Numbered from the stretch's first letter, positions 26,015 through 34,587 are shown. The stretch: DNA of 64,000 bases from Micromonospora sp. WMMD1120 (GCF_029626235.1 NZ_JARUBO010000005.1:6110001-6174000); one strand, 5' to 3'. Notes: generated from the letters alone by a model not told the origin. Program-made: numbers and translations.

Positions 26015-27310
26015 TCAGACGGTCTTCGCCACCTGGGTGATGTCCTTGACGATCGCCGCCGGCGACTTCGTGCCGGCGATCAGCTCCGCGACGCTGTCGT
26101 TGATCTGCTGGCCGAGCGCGGGCGCGTACGCCTGGTCGAGGTAGAGCTGGAAGCCGGTGTTCTTGGCCAGGGCCTCCGCGACGGCCTTGTTGTTGGGGTC
26201 GGTGATGGCCGAGGTGGCCTCGGTGACCGTCGGGTTCACCGCGCCGGTCTGCGCGGAGCGCTTCTGGTTCTCGACGTTGAGCAGGAACTTCAGGAAGTCG
26301 ACGGTGGCGGCCGGCGCGTCCTTGCCGACGGCGAAGCCGTTGCCACCGCCGAAGACCTCGGTCGCTGCGCCCTTGCCGCCGTCCACCGACGGGAACGGGA
26401 AGAAGCCCAGCTTGTCGCCGAGGCCCTTCTTGCTGGTGGAGCTGGACGCCTGCACGGCCGGCGCCCACTGCCCCATCAGCTCCATCCCGGCGTTGCCGTT
26501 GCCCATGGTGGCGGCCTGACCGTCGGGGGAGCCGAACTCCGCGCCGAGGAAGCCCTTCTGGAACGGCTGCAGGTCGACGAGCTCCTTGAGCCGCTCACCC
26601 GCGGCGACCAGGTCGGGGGTGTCGAAGTTCTTGCTGTCGACGGCCTTCTGCAGCGCGTCCACCCCGCCGATCCGCATCGCGAGGTACGACCAGTAGAAGT
26701 GCGCCGGCCACTTGTCCTTACCGGCCAGGGCGACCGGGGTGATGCCGGCGGCCTTGAGCTTGCGGACCGCGTCGAGCACGCCGTTCCAGGTGGTCGGGGT
26801 CTGCGTGATGCCGGCGCGGGAGAACAGCTCCTTGTTGTACCAGAACCCGACCATGCCGATGTCGAACGGAACGCCGTAGATCTTGCCGTCGATGGTGTAC
26901 GGCTCCATGGCGGCCGGCAGGATGCCCTTGACCAGGTCCTTCACGTCGTCGGTGAGGTCCTTGACCAGACCCGCGTCGACCTGCTGCTTGAGCACGCCGC
27001 CGCCCCAGGACTGGAACAGGTCCGGCGGGTCGCCGGCCTGGGTGGCGGTGGTGAGCTTGGCCTTGAACGCCTCGTTCTCCAGCGGCTGGATGGTGAACGT
27101 GACGTTGCTGTGCGCGCTCTTGTACTCGTTCGACATCGCCGCCCAGACCGGGAGCATCGGCTCGGTGTTCTGGATGTGCCACCAGTTGATGGTCTGCGGA
27201 GCGTTCGGGTCGCTGGACGTGTCGTCGCCGCTACAGGCGCTCAACAGGTACGCGCCGGCGCCAGCGCCGGCGAGGCCGAGCAGCGAACGGCGGGAGAGGT
27301 GCGTGGTCAT
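26015..27310 (-). CDS. Sugar-binding lipoprotein (ABC family 1)
   Basis: A 431-residue extracellular solute-binding protein. The signal has RRS before the hydrophobic stretch, suggesting possible Tat export, and a lipobox LLSAC (Cys26). The mature part is a two-lobed MalE/XynE-type fold ('INWWHIQNTEP', 'GDPPDLFQSWGGGVLKQQVDAGLV', 'YGVPFDIGMVGFWYNKELF'). Many aromatic residues suit oligosaccharide stacking. It is first in the importer operon, with AAGGGA six bases before the ATG. BxlE-like xylobiose/xylotriose binding is the likeliest role, judged from context. Confidence 0.88.
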   Translation of the reverse strand: MTTHLSRRSLLGLAGAGAGAYLLSACSGDDTSSDPNAPQTINWWHIQNTEPMLPVWAAMSNEYKSAHSNVTFTIQPLENEAFKAKLTTATQAGDPPDLFQSWGGGVLKQQVDAGLVKDLTDDVKDLVKGILPAAMEPYTIDGKIYGVPFDIGMVGFWYNKELFSRAGITQTPTTWNGVLDAVRKLKAAGITPVALAGKDKWPAHFYWSYLAMRIGGVDALQKAVDSKNFDTPDLVAAGERLKELVDLQPFQKGFLGAEFGSPDGQAATMGNGNAGMELMGQWAPAVQASSSTSKKGLGDKLGFFPFPSVDGGKGAATEVFGGGNGFAVGKDAPAATVDFLKFLLNVENQKRSAQTGAVNPTVTEATSAITDPNNKAVAEALAKNTGFQLYLDQAYAPALGQQINDSVAELIAGTKSPAAIVKDITQVAKTV

Positions 27311-27563
27311 GATCCATCCCTTCGGGGACTCACGAAGTGCTCGGACGCCGGCCGGGCCGGCGGGGTGGGAACCTATGGATCTCCGGAACTTTCAAAGCTT
27401 CGCCGGTATTACCGGTCGATGGCCGGCACGCTACGAGCTGTTTCCGCAACGGTCAAGACCTCTGTCCTATTGCGAAAAGACCGGCTAGCGTAGGCAGGAC
27501 TTCCAGCGATCCGGAGCCGCAAGTTTCCGGAAGTTCCAGCCAGCCCGTGCAGAGGAGCCCCCC
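27311..27563. promoter_or_regulatory. Divergent promoter region with candidate LacI-family sites
   Basis: The 253-bp gap separates the importer operon from the GH43 gene. Related motifs face each other: CCGGAACTTTC (27383-27393) and AAGTTTCCGGAAGTTCC (27521-27537), the latter around a TTCCGGAA palindrome. They resemble the CGAAA-TTTCG type sites of actinomycete xylan-locus LacI repressors. The two sites lie toward the two genes, as expected if the local LacI protein controls both. Confidence 0.4.
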
Positions 27564-29189
27564 GTGTCGACCGACCTCGCTAACGTGGCGACCGCTACCC
27601 GGTCGATCCGCAATCCCGTCCTCGCCGGCTTCCACCCGGACCCGTCGATTCTCCGGGTCGGCGATGACTACTACCTCGCCACCTCGACCTTCGAGTGGTA
27701 TCCGGGCGTGCTCGTGCACCATTCGCGTGATCTCGTGAACTGGCGCAGCCTGGGCGGGATCATCACCGACCGGCGCCTGCTCGACCTGCGCGGCTGCGGC
27801 GACTCCAACGGCGTGTGGGCGCCCGACCTGACGTACCACGACGGCGTCTTCCACCTCGTCTACAGCGACGTCGCGAGCTTCGCCAGCGGCTACTGGGACC
27901 CACAGAACTTCCTGGTCACCGCCGAGCACATCACCGGCCCCTGGTCCGACCCCGTCAAGCTGCACGGACGCGGGTTCGACGCCGCGCTGTTCCACGACGA
28001 CGACGGCACCACCTGGCTGCTGAGCATGAGCGCGGACTGGCGGCCCGGCCGGGACCGCTTCGGCGGCATCGAGATCCAGCAGTACGACCGCGGCAGCCGC
28101 CGGCTCGTCGGCAGCCCTCGCATCCTCTTCACCGGCACCTCCGTCGGGGTCACCGAGGGCCCGCACCTCTACCGGCACGACGGCTGGTACTGGCTGATCA
28201 CCGCCGAGGGTGGCACCAGCTGGGAGCACCAGGTCACCGTGGCGCGCTCCCGGGAGCTGTTCGGCCCGTACGAGGTCGACCCGGACGGGCCGCTGCTCAC
28301 CTCGTACAACAGGCCGGAGCTGAGGCTGCAGAAGGCGGGACACGGCAGCCTGGTGCGCACCCAGACCGGCGAGTGGTACCTGGCCCACCTGGTCGGGCGC
28401 CCCTACTCCCCGCTGGGCAGTTGCGTGCTGGGTCGGGAGACCGCGATCCAGCGGGTCGAGTGGTCGGAGGGCGGTTGGCCCCGGATCGCCGGAGGGGTGC
28501 CGGCGGACGAGGTGGTCGCGCCCGACCTGCCCGCGCACCCGTGGCCGGCCGAGCCCGAGACCGATCACTTCGACGCTCCCGTGCTCGGGCCGTGCTGGGC
28601 GACGCTGCGCAGGCCGGCCAGCCCCGACTGGATCGACCTGACGACCCGTCCGTCGTATCTGCGCGTTCACGGCGGGCAGTCGCCGGTCGGCCGGCAGGCG
28701 CCCAGCCTGGTCGCGCGACGCGTCGGCGCGATGCGCTGCTCCCTCGAGACGGTGGTGGAGTTCGACCCGGTCGACCACCGCCAGCTCGCCGGGATCGCCG
28801 CCTACTACAACACGCTCAACTGGCACCACCTCTACCTGACCCGCGACGACGACGGGCGGACGGTGTTGGAGCTGCTCAGCTCCGACAACGGGCGGCGCAC
28901 CCCGTACCCCGAGCTGACCATCGACGTCAGCGGCGTCACCCGGGTCGGGCTGCGGGCCGTGTTCGACGGGCCGGTGGTGCGCTTCGACTACGACCTCGGC
29001 ACCGGGTGGCAGCAGGTCCCGGTCGAGCTGGACGCCACCATCCTGTCCGACGAGCACGCCGCGCTGATCATCGACGGCGAGCCGGCGGCCTGGGGCTTCA
29101 CCGGGTCGTTCCTCGGCCTGTGGGTGCAGGACCTCGGCGGTGACGGCGCGTACGCCGACTTCGACCTGGCCACCTACCGCGAGCAGTGA
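27564..29189 (+). CDS. GH43 beta-xylosidase / alpha-arabinofuranosidase, intracellular
   Basis: A 541-residue enzyme without a signal peptide. The N-terminal five-bladed propeller starts with the conserved 'NPVLAGFHPDPSILRVGDDYYLATSTFEW', with catalytic base Asp26 in HPDPS. It later shows 'GVWAPDLTYHDGVFHLVY' and the acid-containing 'GVTEGPHLYRHDGWYWL'. Residues ~330-541 form the beta-sandwich found at the C-terminus of GH43 beta-xylosidases. The start is GTG with AGAGGAG six bases upstream. Cytoplasmic cleavage of imported xylo-oligosaccharides into xylose fits the divergent importer. Arabinofuranosidase side activity is common in this family. Confidence 0.9.
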   Translation: MSTDLANVATATRSIRNPVLAGFHPDPSILRVGDDYYLATSTFEWYPGVLVHHSRDLVNWRSLGGIITDRRLLDLRGCGDSNGVWAPDLTYHDGVFHLVYSDVASFASGYWDPQNFLVTAEHITGPWSDPVKLHGRGFDAALFHDDDGTTWLLSMSADWRPGRDRFGGIEIQQYDRGSRRLVGSPRILFTGTSVGVTEGPHLYRHDGWYWLITAEGGTSWEHQVTVARSRELFGPYEVDPDGPLLTSYNRPELRLQKAGHGSLVRTQTGEWYLAHLVGRPYSPLGSCVLGRETAIQRVEWSEGGWPRIAGGVPADEVVAPDLPAHPWPAEPETDHFDAPVLGPCWATLRRPASPDWIDLTTRPSYLRVHGGQSPVGRQAPSLVARRVGAMRCSLETVVEFDPVDHRQLAGIAAYYNTLNWHHLYLTRDDDGRTVLELLSSDNGRRTPYPELTIDVSGVTRVGLRAVFDGPVVRFDYDLGTGWQQVPVELDATILSDEHAALIIDGEPAAWGFTGSFLGLWVQDLGGDGAYADFDLATYREQ

Positions 29190-29195
29190 CGCCAC

Positions 29196-29227
29196 GCGGG
29201 CGGCGCCCCGTGGTGGGTGCCGCCCGC
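29196..29227 (+). terminator. Terminator hairpin after GH43
   Basis: A stem of about 12 bp (GCGGGCGGCGCC with GGTGCCGCCCGC, one G-T pair) starts 7 bases after the GH43 stop codon. Confidence 0.6.
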
Positions 29228-29281
29228 GCTGTCGTTGAGCCATCGGGGCGAACACGGGCGGTCACTGACGGTGGACGTCGA

Positions 29282-29327
29282 TTGACGCGAATCCGACGTA
29301 CTGATATCTGTTAATACAGTTTCCTGA
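29282..29327 (+). promoter_or_regulatory. Promoter and candidate chitosanase operator
   Basis: TTGACG (29282-29287), 17 bp, then TATCTG (29305-29310) gives a plausible vegetative promoter. Directly downstream TTAATACAGTTTCCTGA (29311-29327) matches about 13 of 17 positions of the palindromic TTAGGAAAGTTTCCTAA site that I recall from Streptomyces csn genes under CsnR control. Confidence 0.45.
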
Positions 29328-29413
29328 TGCCCGCGGTGCCCGGCCGAGGGCCGAACCGCCGTGCCGGGCCACTGATCGGCCGGCGGCGCGCCGCCCCTTC
29401 CCCGAGGACCCCC

Positions 29414-30499
29414 ATGGTGCACAGAAGAGCAGCCGCCTACGTCGTGGGCACCCTGCTGGTCGGCGTCGCCGCCGTCGGCTACGGCCTGCCGTCGGCGAGC
29501 GCCGCCACCGCCGGCCCGATCGTCGGCCTCGCCGGCAAGTGTGTCGACGTCGCCGGCGCCAACCCGGCCAACGGCACCGCCGTCCAGCTCTACGACTGCA
29601 ACGGCAGCGCGGCGCAGACGTGGACCGTCGGCAACACCGACAGCTCGATCCGCGCGCTCGGCAAGTGCCTCGACGTCACCGACCGCAGCACCGCGAACGG
29701 CGCCCGGTTGCAGATCTGGACCTGCGGTGGCACCAGCAACCAGCGGTGGACGCTGCCCGGCGGCGGCACCCCCACCACTCCCCCGCCCACCACCCCGAGC
29801 GGCACCAACCTCGACGACCCGACGAAGAAGGACGTCGCCATGCAGCTCGTCTCGGCGGCGGAGAACTCGTCGCTCGACTGGCGCGCGCAGTTCTCCTACA
29901 TCGAGGACATCGGCGACGGGCGCGGCTACACCGCCGGCATCATCGGCTTCTGCTCCGGCACCGGCGACATGCTGGAACTGGTCCAGGCGTACACGAACAC
30001 CAAGCCCGGCAACGTGCTGGCCGGCTACCTGCCGGCGCTGCGCGCGGTGAACGGCACCCCGTCGCACTCGGGCCTCGACCCGAACTTTCCCCGCGACTGG
30101 CGCACCGCCGCCAACGACTCGGTGTTCCGGGCCGCCCAGGAGGCCGAGCGGGACCGGGTCTACTTCAACCCGTCGGTCCGCGACGGCAAGAACGACGGGG
30201 TACGGGCGCTCGGCCAGTTCGCCTACTACGACGCGGCGGTCATGCACGGGTACGAGGGGATGCGTCAGATCCGCAGCCGCGCGCTCGCACGGGCCACGCC
30301 GCCGGCGCAGGGCGGCGACGAGCGGACCTGGCTCAACGCCTTCCTCGACGAGCGGGTCATCGAGATGAAGAAGGAAGCCGCCCACTCGGACACCTCCCGG
30401 GTCGACACGGCCCAACGGGTGTTCCTCAACAACGGCAACTTCAACCTAAACACGCCGCTGGTGTTCGCCGTCTACGGCGACCAGTTCCGCATCGGCTGA
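29414..30499 (+). CDS. csn: Secreted GH46 chitosanase with N-terminal ricin-B type domain
   Basis: A 361-residue exported enzyme that hydrolyses chitosan. The signal peptide ends at SASA (about residue 30). Residues ~33-115 hold two beta-trefoil sugar-binding repeats ('GKCVDVAGANPANGTAVQLYDC', 'GKCLDVTDRSTANGARLQIWTC'), so the CBM13 lacks its third lobe. After a Thr/Pro linker, residues ~132-361 match Streptomyces N174 chitosanase closely. The catalytic Glu is in SAAENSS (Glu150) and the Asp in IEDIGDGRGY (Asp168), with the expected 18-residue spacing. ATG follows GAGG by 6 bases. Confidence 0.93.
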   Translation: MVHRRAAAYVVGTLLVGVAAVGYGLPSASAATAGPIVGLAGKCVDVAGANPANGTAVQLYDCNGSAAQTWTVGNTDSSIRALGKCLDVTDRSTANGARLQIWTCGGTSNQRWTLPGGGTPTTPPPTTPSGTNLDDPTKKDVAMQLVSAAENSSLDWRAQFSYIEDIGDGRGYTAGIIGFCSGTGDMLELVQAYTNTKPGNVLAGYLPALRAVNGTPSHSGLDPNFPRDWRTAANDSVFRAAQEAERDRVYFNPSVRDGKNDGVRALGQFAYYDAAVMHGYEGMRQIRSRALARATPPAQGGDERTWLNAFLDERVIEMKKEAAHSDTSRVDTAQRVFLNNGNFNLNTPLVFAVYGDQFRIG

Positions 30500-30535
30500 A
30501 ACCCGGCCCCGCCGAACTGACCCGCGGTGATCGCT

Positions 30536-30583
30536 CCGCTGTCGCCCGAGCCGGATGGCGCTCGGGGCAGTGGAGTGATCACC
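30536..30583. terminator. Long imperfect hairpin between convergent chitosanase and Nudix genes
   Basis: Arms of about 24 bases beginning GGTGATC and ending GATCACC pair with a few G-T pairs and a small bulge. It lies in the 140-bp convergent gap and can serve both genes. Confidence 0.55.
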
Positions 30584-30639
30584 AGGGTCTTGTGGAAGCT
30601 GCGGACGCCGCAGTCATCTGGCTTCCCGGCCGAGACGTG

Positions 30640-31050
30640 TCAGGTATTCCTGAGGTGCAGAGACAGGGCCAGGGCGGAGGAGACCGCCAGCTCGCGGTCG
30701 AGCAGCTCATCCCGAGGAACGAAGACCATGGCTCGTCCCTCGCCGACTACCACGTCCCGCTGCCGTGCCCTGGTGGTGCCACCGAACACGTGGACCGTCA
30801 CCGCGTGGGGAAAGCCAGTCTCGTAGGGGCGTGGACCGCTCCACACGGGGTGCAGCTCACCCGCTGTCAGACCCGTCTCTTCCAGCAGTTCTCGGCGTGC
30901 CGCCTGTTCAGGTGACTCGCCGGGCTCGACATGGCCACCCGGCAGGCTCCACTGATTCGGCGAGGCGGCCACGTCCTCATCGCGGTGCTGTAGAAGCACC
31001 GCGCCCGAGGGGTCGGCAAGGAGCACGAGTGCGACGTGATAGGTGGCCAT
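30640..31050 (-). CDS. Nudix hydrolase
   Basis: A 136-residue single-domain enzyme. The Nudix box is complete: '[23 protein letters not shown]' fits GX5EX7REUXEEXGU at residues 39-61, so the Mg2+-binding glutamates are present. Such proteins hydrolyse nucleoside diphosphates linked to another moiety; the substrate cannot be read from sequence, and the MutT-like N-terminus ('[18 protein letters not shown]') is common to many subtypes. Start is the ATG at 31050; GTG one codon earlier is equally possible, with AGGA upstream. Confidence 0.88.
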   Translation of the reverse strand: MATYHVALVLLADPSGAVLLQHRDEDVAASPNQWSLPGGHVEPGESPEQAARRELLEETGLTAGELHPVWSGPRPYETGFPHAVTVHVFGGTTRARQRDVVVGEGRAMVFVPRDELLDRELAVSSALALSLHLRNT

Positions 31051-31170
31051 CACAAGATCCTGTCACGCGCGGTGAACAGGCAGAGGACCTCGCCGCACCA
31101 CTACGCGACTCGGCAGCTTCATCGATCTTGATAAGTGGAAAGTGTCGTACCTCTGTTCTAATCTCGGGTC

Positions 31171-31478
31171 GTGGTCGAGAAGTTGGCGCAGGCAGACGAC
31201 ATGGTCGCTGCCTGCGCCGACGCGTCCGTCTGGGCCCTGACCGACGATGACCTGACCGCCGCACTCGACGCCGCGCACCGCCTCGAGCAGCGCCTCGCCG
31301 CGGTCAAGCTCGCCCTGATCCGCGAACTCGACGGTCGGGGCACCGCTGTCGCGCGGGGCGCGACCGCGGCGACTGGACCGTCCACCTCGGTGGCGACGGC
31401 CGTCCGGAGTTCATCCCACCCGCCTGGCTCGACCCCGACCAACTCCCCCGCCGCAACCACTACCACCTCAGGACGTAG
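31171..31478 (+). pseudogene. Remnant of a 13E12-type DUF222/HNH endonuclease
   Basis: From GTG at 31171 the frame encodes the start of a DUF222 domain ('WALTDDDLTAALDAAHRLEQRLAAVKLALIRELDGRG'). After about 65 codons the match stops. In another frame, from about 31368, the DNA encodes DWTVHLGGDGRPEFIPPAW and then DPDQLPRRNHYHL with a stop at 31476-31478. That is the normal C-terminus of 13E12 HNH proteins. The middle ~300 residues, including the HNH motif, are deleted and the two ends are out of frame, so the gene is inactive. Confidence 0.85.
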
Positions 31479-31836
31479 ACACAGCCTGCCGACAGCGACC
31501 ACACATCGACCGGCCAACCAGCCGGGAGGGTCCTGCCGCCCCGACACGGCCCAACAGCGCCAACGCTGGCGGACAGGTGCCGCGGCCCCGACAGCATGAC
31601 GCGGCCCGACAACACCGACGCCGTCCGACAACACCGACGCCGTCCGACAGCTTGCAAGTGTGCTCGCCGGGCACAGTGACGCGCGCCTGCCGCGCGGCAG
31701 CAGGTCGACCAGCACCTCCGCCATCCGTGGATGACGTGCGATCCGTGCGCGCCACAGACGGAACGGGGAGGGGACTTTCGCGCCGAGTTGGACCATCCGG
31801 CGCGGTGCGTTGACCTGAAGCTTGGATGAGGTCCTA
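31479..31836. other. Intergenic DNA after the HNH remnant with a short direct repeat
   Basis: No supported gene. A 19-bp direct repeat (GACAACACCGACGCCGTCC) occurs twice in tandem near 31610-31650, with degenerate relatives just before it. Reading frames on the minus strand are repeat-driven and show no family. The DNA may be decay products of the deleted endonuclease or an old insertion. Confidence 0.55.
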
Positions 31837-31854
31837 ACCTCCAACATCGGAGGT
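31837..31854 (+). promoter_or_regulatory. Inverted repeat covering the Shine-Dalgarno of the ABC exporter
   Basis: ACCTCC-AACATC-GGAGGT is a perfect 6-bp inverted repeat whose right arm is the ribosome-binding site, 5 bases before the ATG. As RNA it would hide the site; as DNA it could be a repressor operator. Confidence 0.5.
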
Positions 31855-31859
31855 AATGC

Positions 31860-33752
31860 ATGAGCATGGAAGTTACCGCGTGGACGTCCCTGCACCACGC
31901 GATGAACGCGAAGGACGAGCGTCCGCTGTCCCGCGCGACACTACGGCGCATCGCGCGCTTCGCCCGGCCGCACCGGGCTCTGATCGTCAGATTCCTGCTG
32001 TTGAGCGTGGTGACGGCGGCGCTCACCGTGGCGGCGCCCATTCTCGCCGGCCGCGTGGTCGACGCGATCGTCGACGGATCGGACAGCGGCGTCGTGATCC
32101 GGTTGGCGGTGTTGATCGCGCTGATCGCCCTCGCCGAGGCCGGTCTGGGGTTGGTGACCCGGTTCCTCTCCGCGAGCATCGGCGAGGGCCTGATCGTTCA
32201 ACTGCGCACCGCGGTCTTCGACCACGTCCAGCGGATGCCGGTGGCGTTCTTCACCCGGACCCGCACCGGGGCGCTGGTCAGCCGGCTGAACAACGACGTG
32301 ATCGGCGCGCAGCGGGCGTTCAGCGGCACCCTGTCGAGCGTGGTCGGCAACACCGTCACGCTGACCCTGACGTTGGCCGTGATGCTCACCTTCTCCTGGC
32401 AGATCACGGTGCTGGCGCTGGTCCTGCTGCCCATCTTCGTCCTCCCGGCGCGGCGGATGGGGTCACGCCTCGCCCAGTTGCAACGGGAGGCGGCCGAGCA
32501 CAACGCGGCGATGAGCACCCGGATGACGGAACGCTTCTCGGCGCCCGGGGCCACCCTTGTCAAGCTGTACGGGCGGCCGGCCGAGGAGTCCGCCGAGTTC
32601 GCCGCGCGGGCACGGCGGGTACGGGACATCGGCGTCCGTTCCGCCATGCTCCAGTGGGTCTTCATCACCGCCCTCACCGTCGTCGGCTCGTTGGCGCTGG
32701 CCCTGGTCTACGGGTTGGGCGGCTACTACGCGCTGCGCGGGAGCCTGGACGCCGGAACCGTGGTGGCTCTCGCCCTGCTGCTGTCCCGGCTGTACGCGCC
32801 GTTGACGTCGCTGGCCAGCGCCCGGGTCGAGGTGATGAGCGCGCTGGTGAGCTTCGAGCGGGTGTTCGAGATCCTCGACCTCAAGCCGCTGATCCTGGAC
32901 CGGCCCGACGCCCGCCCGCTGCCCGACGGGCCGGTCTCGGTCGAATTCGACGGGGTCCGGTTCGGCTACCCCTCGGCGGACAGGGTGTCGCTCGCATCCC
33001 TGGAGGACGTGGCGAAGCTCGACACACGCGGCGGTGAGGACGTGCTGCACGGGGTGTCGTTCCGGGCCGAGGCGGGGCAGATGGTCGCGCTCGTCGGCTC
33101 CTCCGGTGCGGGCAAATCGACGATCGCGCAGCTCGTGCCGCGCCTGTACGACGTGGAGGGCGGCGCGGTGAAGCTCGCCGACGTCGACGTACGTGACCTG
33201 TCGGCCGAGTCGATCCGCACGGCGTTGGGTGTGGTGACCCAGGACGGGCACCTGTTCCACGAGAGCATCCGCGCCAACCTGGCGTTCGCCCGGCCGGACG
33301 CGACCGAGGACGAGATGTGGGACGTGCTGCGGCGGGCCCGCCTCGACGGGCTCATCCGCTCGCTTCCCGACGGGCTCGACACCGTTGTCGGCGAGCGCGG
33401 CTACCGCCTGTCCGGTGGGGAGCGGCAACGGCTCACCATCGCGCGGCTGCTGTTGGCCCGTCCGCGCGTCGTCATCCTCGACGAGGCGACAGCGCACCTG
33501 GACTCCACCTCGGAGGCGGCGGTGCAGGACGCCCTCGCCGAGGCTCTGACCGGCCGTACGAGCGTGGTCATCGCGCACCGGCTCTCCACCATCCGGTCGG
33601 CCGACCAGATCCTCGTCGTCGAGGACGGGCGCATCGTCGAGCGCGGGCGGCACACCGACCTGCTCGCGGCGGGTGGCCGGTACCACGAGCTGTACCGCAC
33701 CCAGTTCGCCCAGGACCAACTGGAGGTCCAGGAGCAACGCGTGCCGATCTAG
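31860..33752 (+). CDS. ABC exporter, membrane and ATPase domains fused (MsbA/LmrA type)
   Basis: A 630-residue half-transporter. About six membrane helices (residues 45-330) carry type-1 exporter coupling motifs ('VQRMPVAFFTRTRTGALVSRLNNDV'). The ATPase has Walker A GSSGAGKS (about 412-419), signature LSGGERQRLTIARLL and Walker B VVILDEATAHLD, followed by the H-loop 'VVIAHRLSTI'. Homodimers of this type export lipids, drugs or peptides. It stands alone. A second ATG at 31856 opens a different frame and is not the start. A hairpin-forming inverted repeat over the ribosome site suggests control of translation or a local repressor. Confidence 0.9.
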   Translation: MSMEVTAWTSLHHAMNAKDERPLSRATLRRIARFARPHRALIVRFLLLSVVTAALTVAAPILAGRVVDAIVDGSDSGVVIRLAVLIALIALAEAGLGLVTRFLSASIGEGLIVQLRTAVFDHVQRMPVAFFTRTRTGALVSRLNNDVIGAQRAFSGTLSSVVGNTVTLTLTLAVMLTFSWQITVLALVLLPIFVLPARRMGSRLAQLQREAAEHNAAMSTRMTERFSAPGATLVKLYGRPAEESAEFAARARRVRDIGVRSAMLQWVFITALTVVGSLALALVYGLGGYYALRGSLDAGTVVALALLLSRLYAPLTSLASARVEVMSALVSFERVFEILDLKPLILDRPDARPLPDGPVSVEFDGVRFGYPSADRVSLASLEDVAKLDTRGGEDVLHGVSFRAEAGQMVALVGSSGAGKSTIAQLVPRLYDVEGGAVKLADVDVRDLSAESIRTALGVVTQDGHLFHESIRANLAFARPDATEDEMWDVLRRARLDGLIRSLPDGLDTVVGERGYRLSGGERQRLTIARLLLARPRVVILDEATAHLDSTSEAAVQDALAEALTGRTSVVIAHRLSTIRSADQILVVEDGRIVERGRHTDLLAAGGRYHELYRTQFAQDQLEVQEQRVPI

Positions 33753-33777
33753 AAGACGCGTCACCGTCGCAACCGGC

Positions 33778-33847
33778 ACGCCGGCACCAAAACATCGGCA
33801 CCAGGACGCCGGCACCAAAACATCGGCACCAGGACGCCGGCACCAGG
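33778..33847. repeat. 28-bp direct repeat, two and a half copies
   Basis: A 28-bp unit containing CCGGCACCAAAACATCGGCA is present twice in direct tandem, then its first and last parts once more. It lies between the convergent ABC exporter and PepSY genes. There are no spacers between copies, so it is not a CRISPR array. Confidence 0.85.
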
Positions 33848-33900
33848 ACGTCACCGCCCACCCCGGGTCGATCCCCGCGGCGGGCGGCGACGTCCGGCGG

Positions 33901-34449
33901 TCAGTCGTCGTCGTCCTTGTCGTCGGCGTCGTCGTCCCTGTCGTCCGCGTCGTCGTCCTTGTCGTCGGCGTCGTCGTCGACCGGCTCCTGCTCGGCCTTG
34001 ACCACCGAGCCGTTCTCCCGGTCCACGTCGACCTCGTGCTCGGTGTCACCGGCGACGATCTCGACGCTCCACACCTGGCGCCCGTTCTCCTGCTCGGCCT
34101 CGACCTCGACGATCTGGCCACCGCCGGCCTTGCCGAGCGCGATCTCCCCGGCACGCTTCTCGTCGACGGCGCCACCCGCCGGCGCGGTGCCGGTGGTCGG
34201 GGCGTCACTGGACGACGAGGCGCCGCTCGACGGCGTACCCGATGGGGTGTCGGCCGACGGCGTGCCGCTGGCCGACGGCGAAGCGCTGGCGCCGGGCGCG
34301 TCGGTGGGCGTCGGAGCGACGGTCGCCGCGGCCAGGGTCGTGCCGCCCGACCGCGGGTCGTTCGCGGCGGCGACGCCGAGCGTGACCCCGGCCGCCGCCA
34401 GCACCGCCGACCCGCCGACCGTCGCCAGCAGCAGATTGGTGCGCTTCAT
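33901..34449 (-). CDS. PepSY-domain membrane or secreted protein with acidic repeat tail
   Basis: A 182-residue protein. A hydrophobic N-terminal segment ('LLLATVGGSAVLAAAGVTLGVAAA') acts as signal or anchor, then a Ser/Thr/Pro/Ala linker. A PepSY-like domain (about 97-155) follows: 'KRAGEIALGKAGGGQIVEVEAEQENGRQVWSVEI...EHEVDVDRENGSVV'. The last ~28 residues are a near-pure Asp tail made of DDDADDK/R repeats, encoded by a 24-bp DNA repeat. Acidic tails bind Ca2+ or other cations; PepSY domains often inhibit proteases or sense envelope state. I start at the second ATG, 8 bases after AAGGTGG. Confidence 0.8.
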   Translation of the reverse strand: MKRTNLLLATVGGSAVLAAAGVTLGVAAANDPRSGGTTLAAATVAPTPTDAPGASASPSASGTPSADTPSGTPSSGASSSSDAPTTGTAPAGGAVDEKRAGEIALGKAGGGQIVEVEAEQENGRQVWSVEIVAGDTEHEVDVDRENGSVVKAEQEPVDDDADDKDDDADDRDDDADDKDDDD

Positions 34450-34587
34450 CGTGGTGTCCACCTTTCCTCGGTTGTCGACTTCGAGGATCGGTCGGACCGG
34501 GATAGCACCGCGCTGTCCGAACGCTAAGGCCGGGTTAAGCCGGCGCCGGTGTCGATGCGGGGAAACCGGAGGTCCGTTGTCGGTCGC

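Noticed and set aside
31460..32225. Minus-strand frames over the ABC exporter start
   Set aside because: They are antisense shadows of the exporter and of repeat DNA; no domain is visible.
33778..33847. Possible CRISPR array
   Set aside because: The repeats are head to tail with no spacers, and no cas genes are present.
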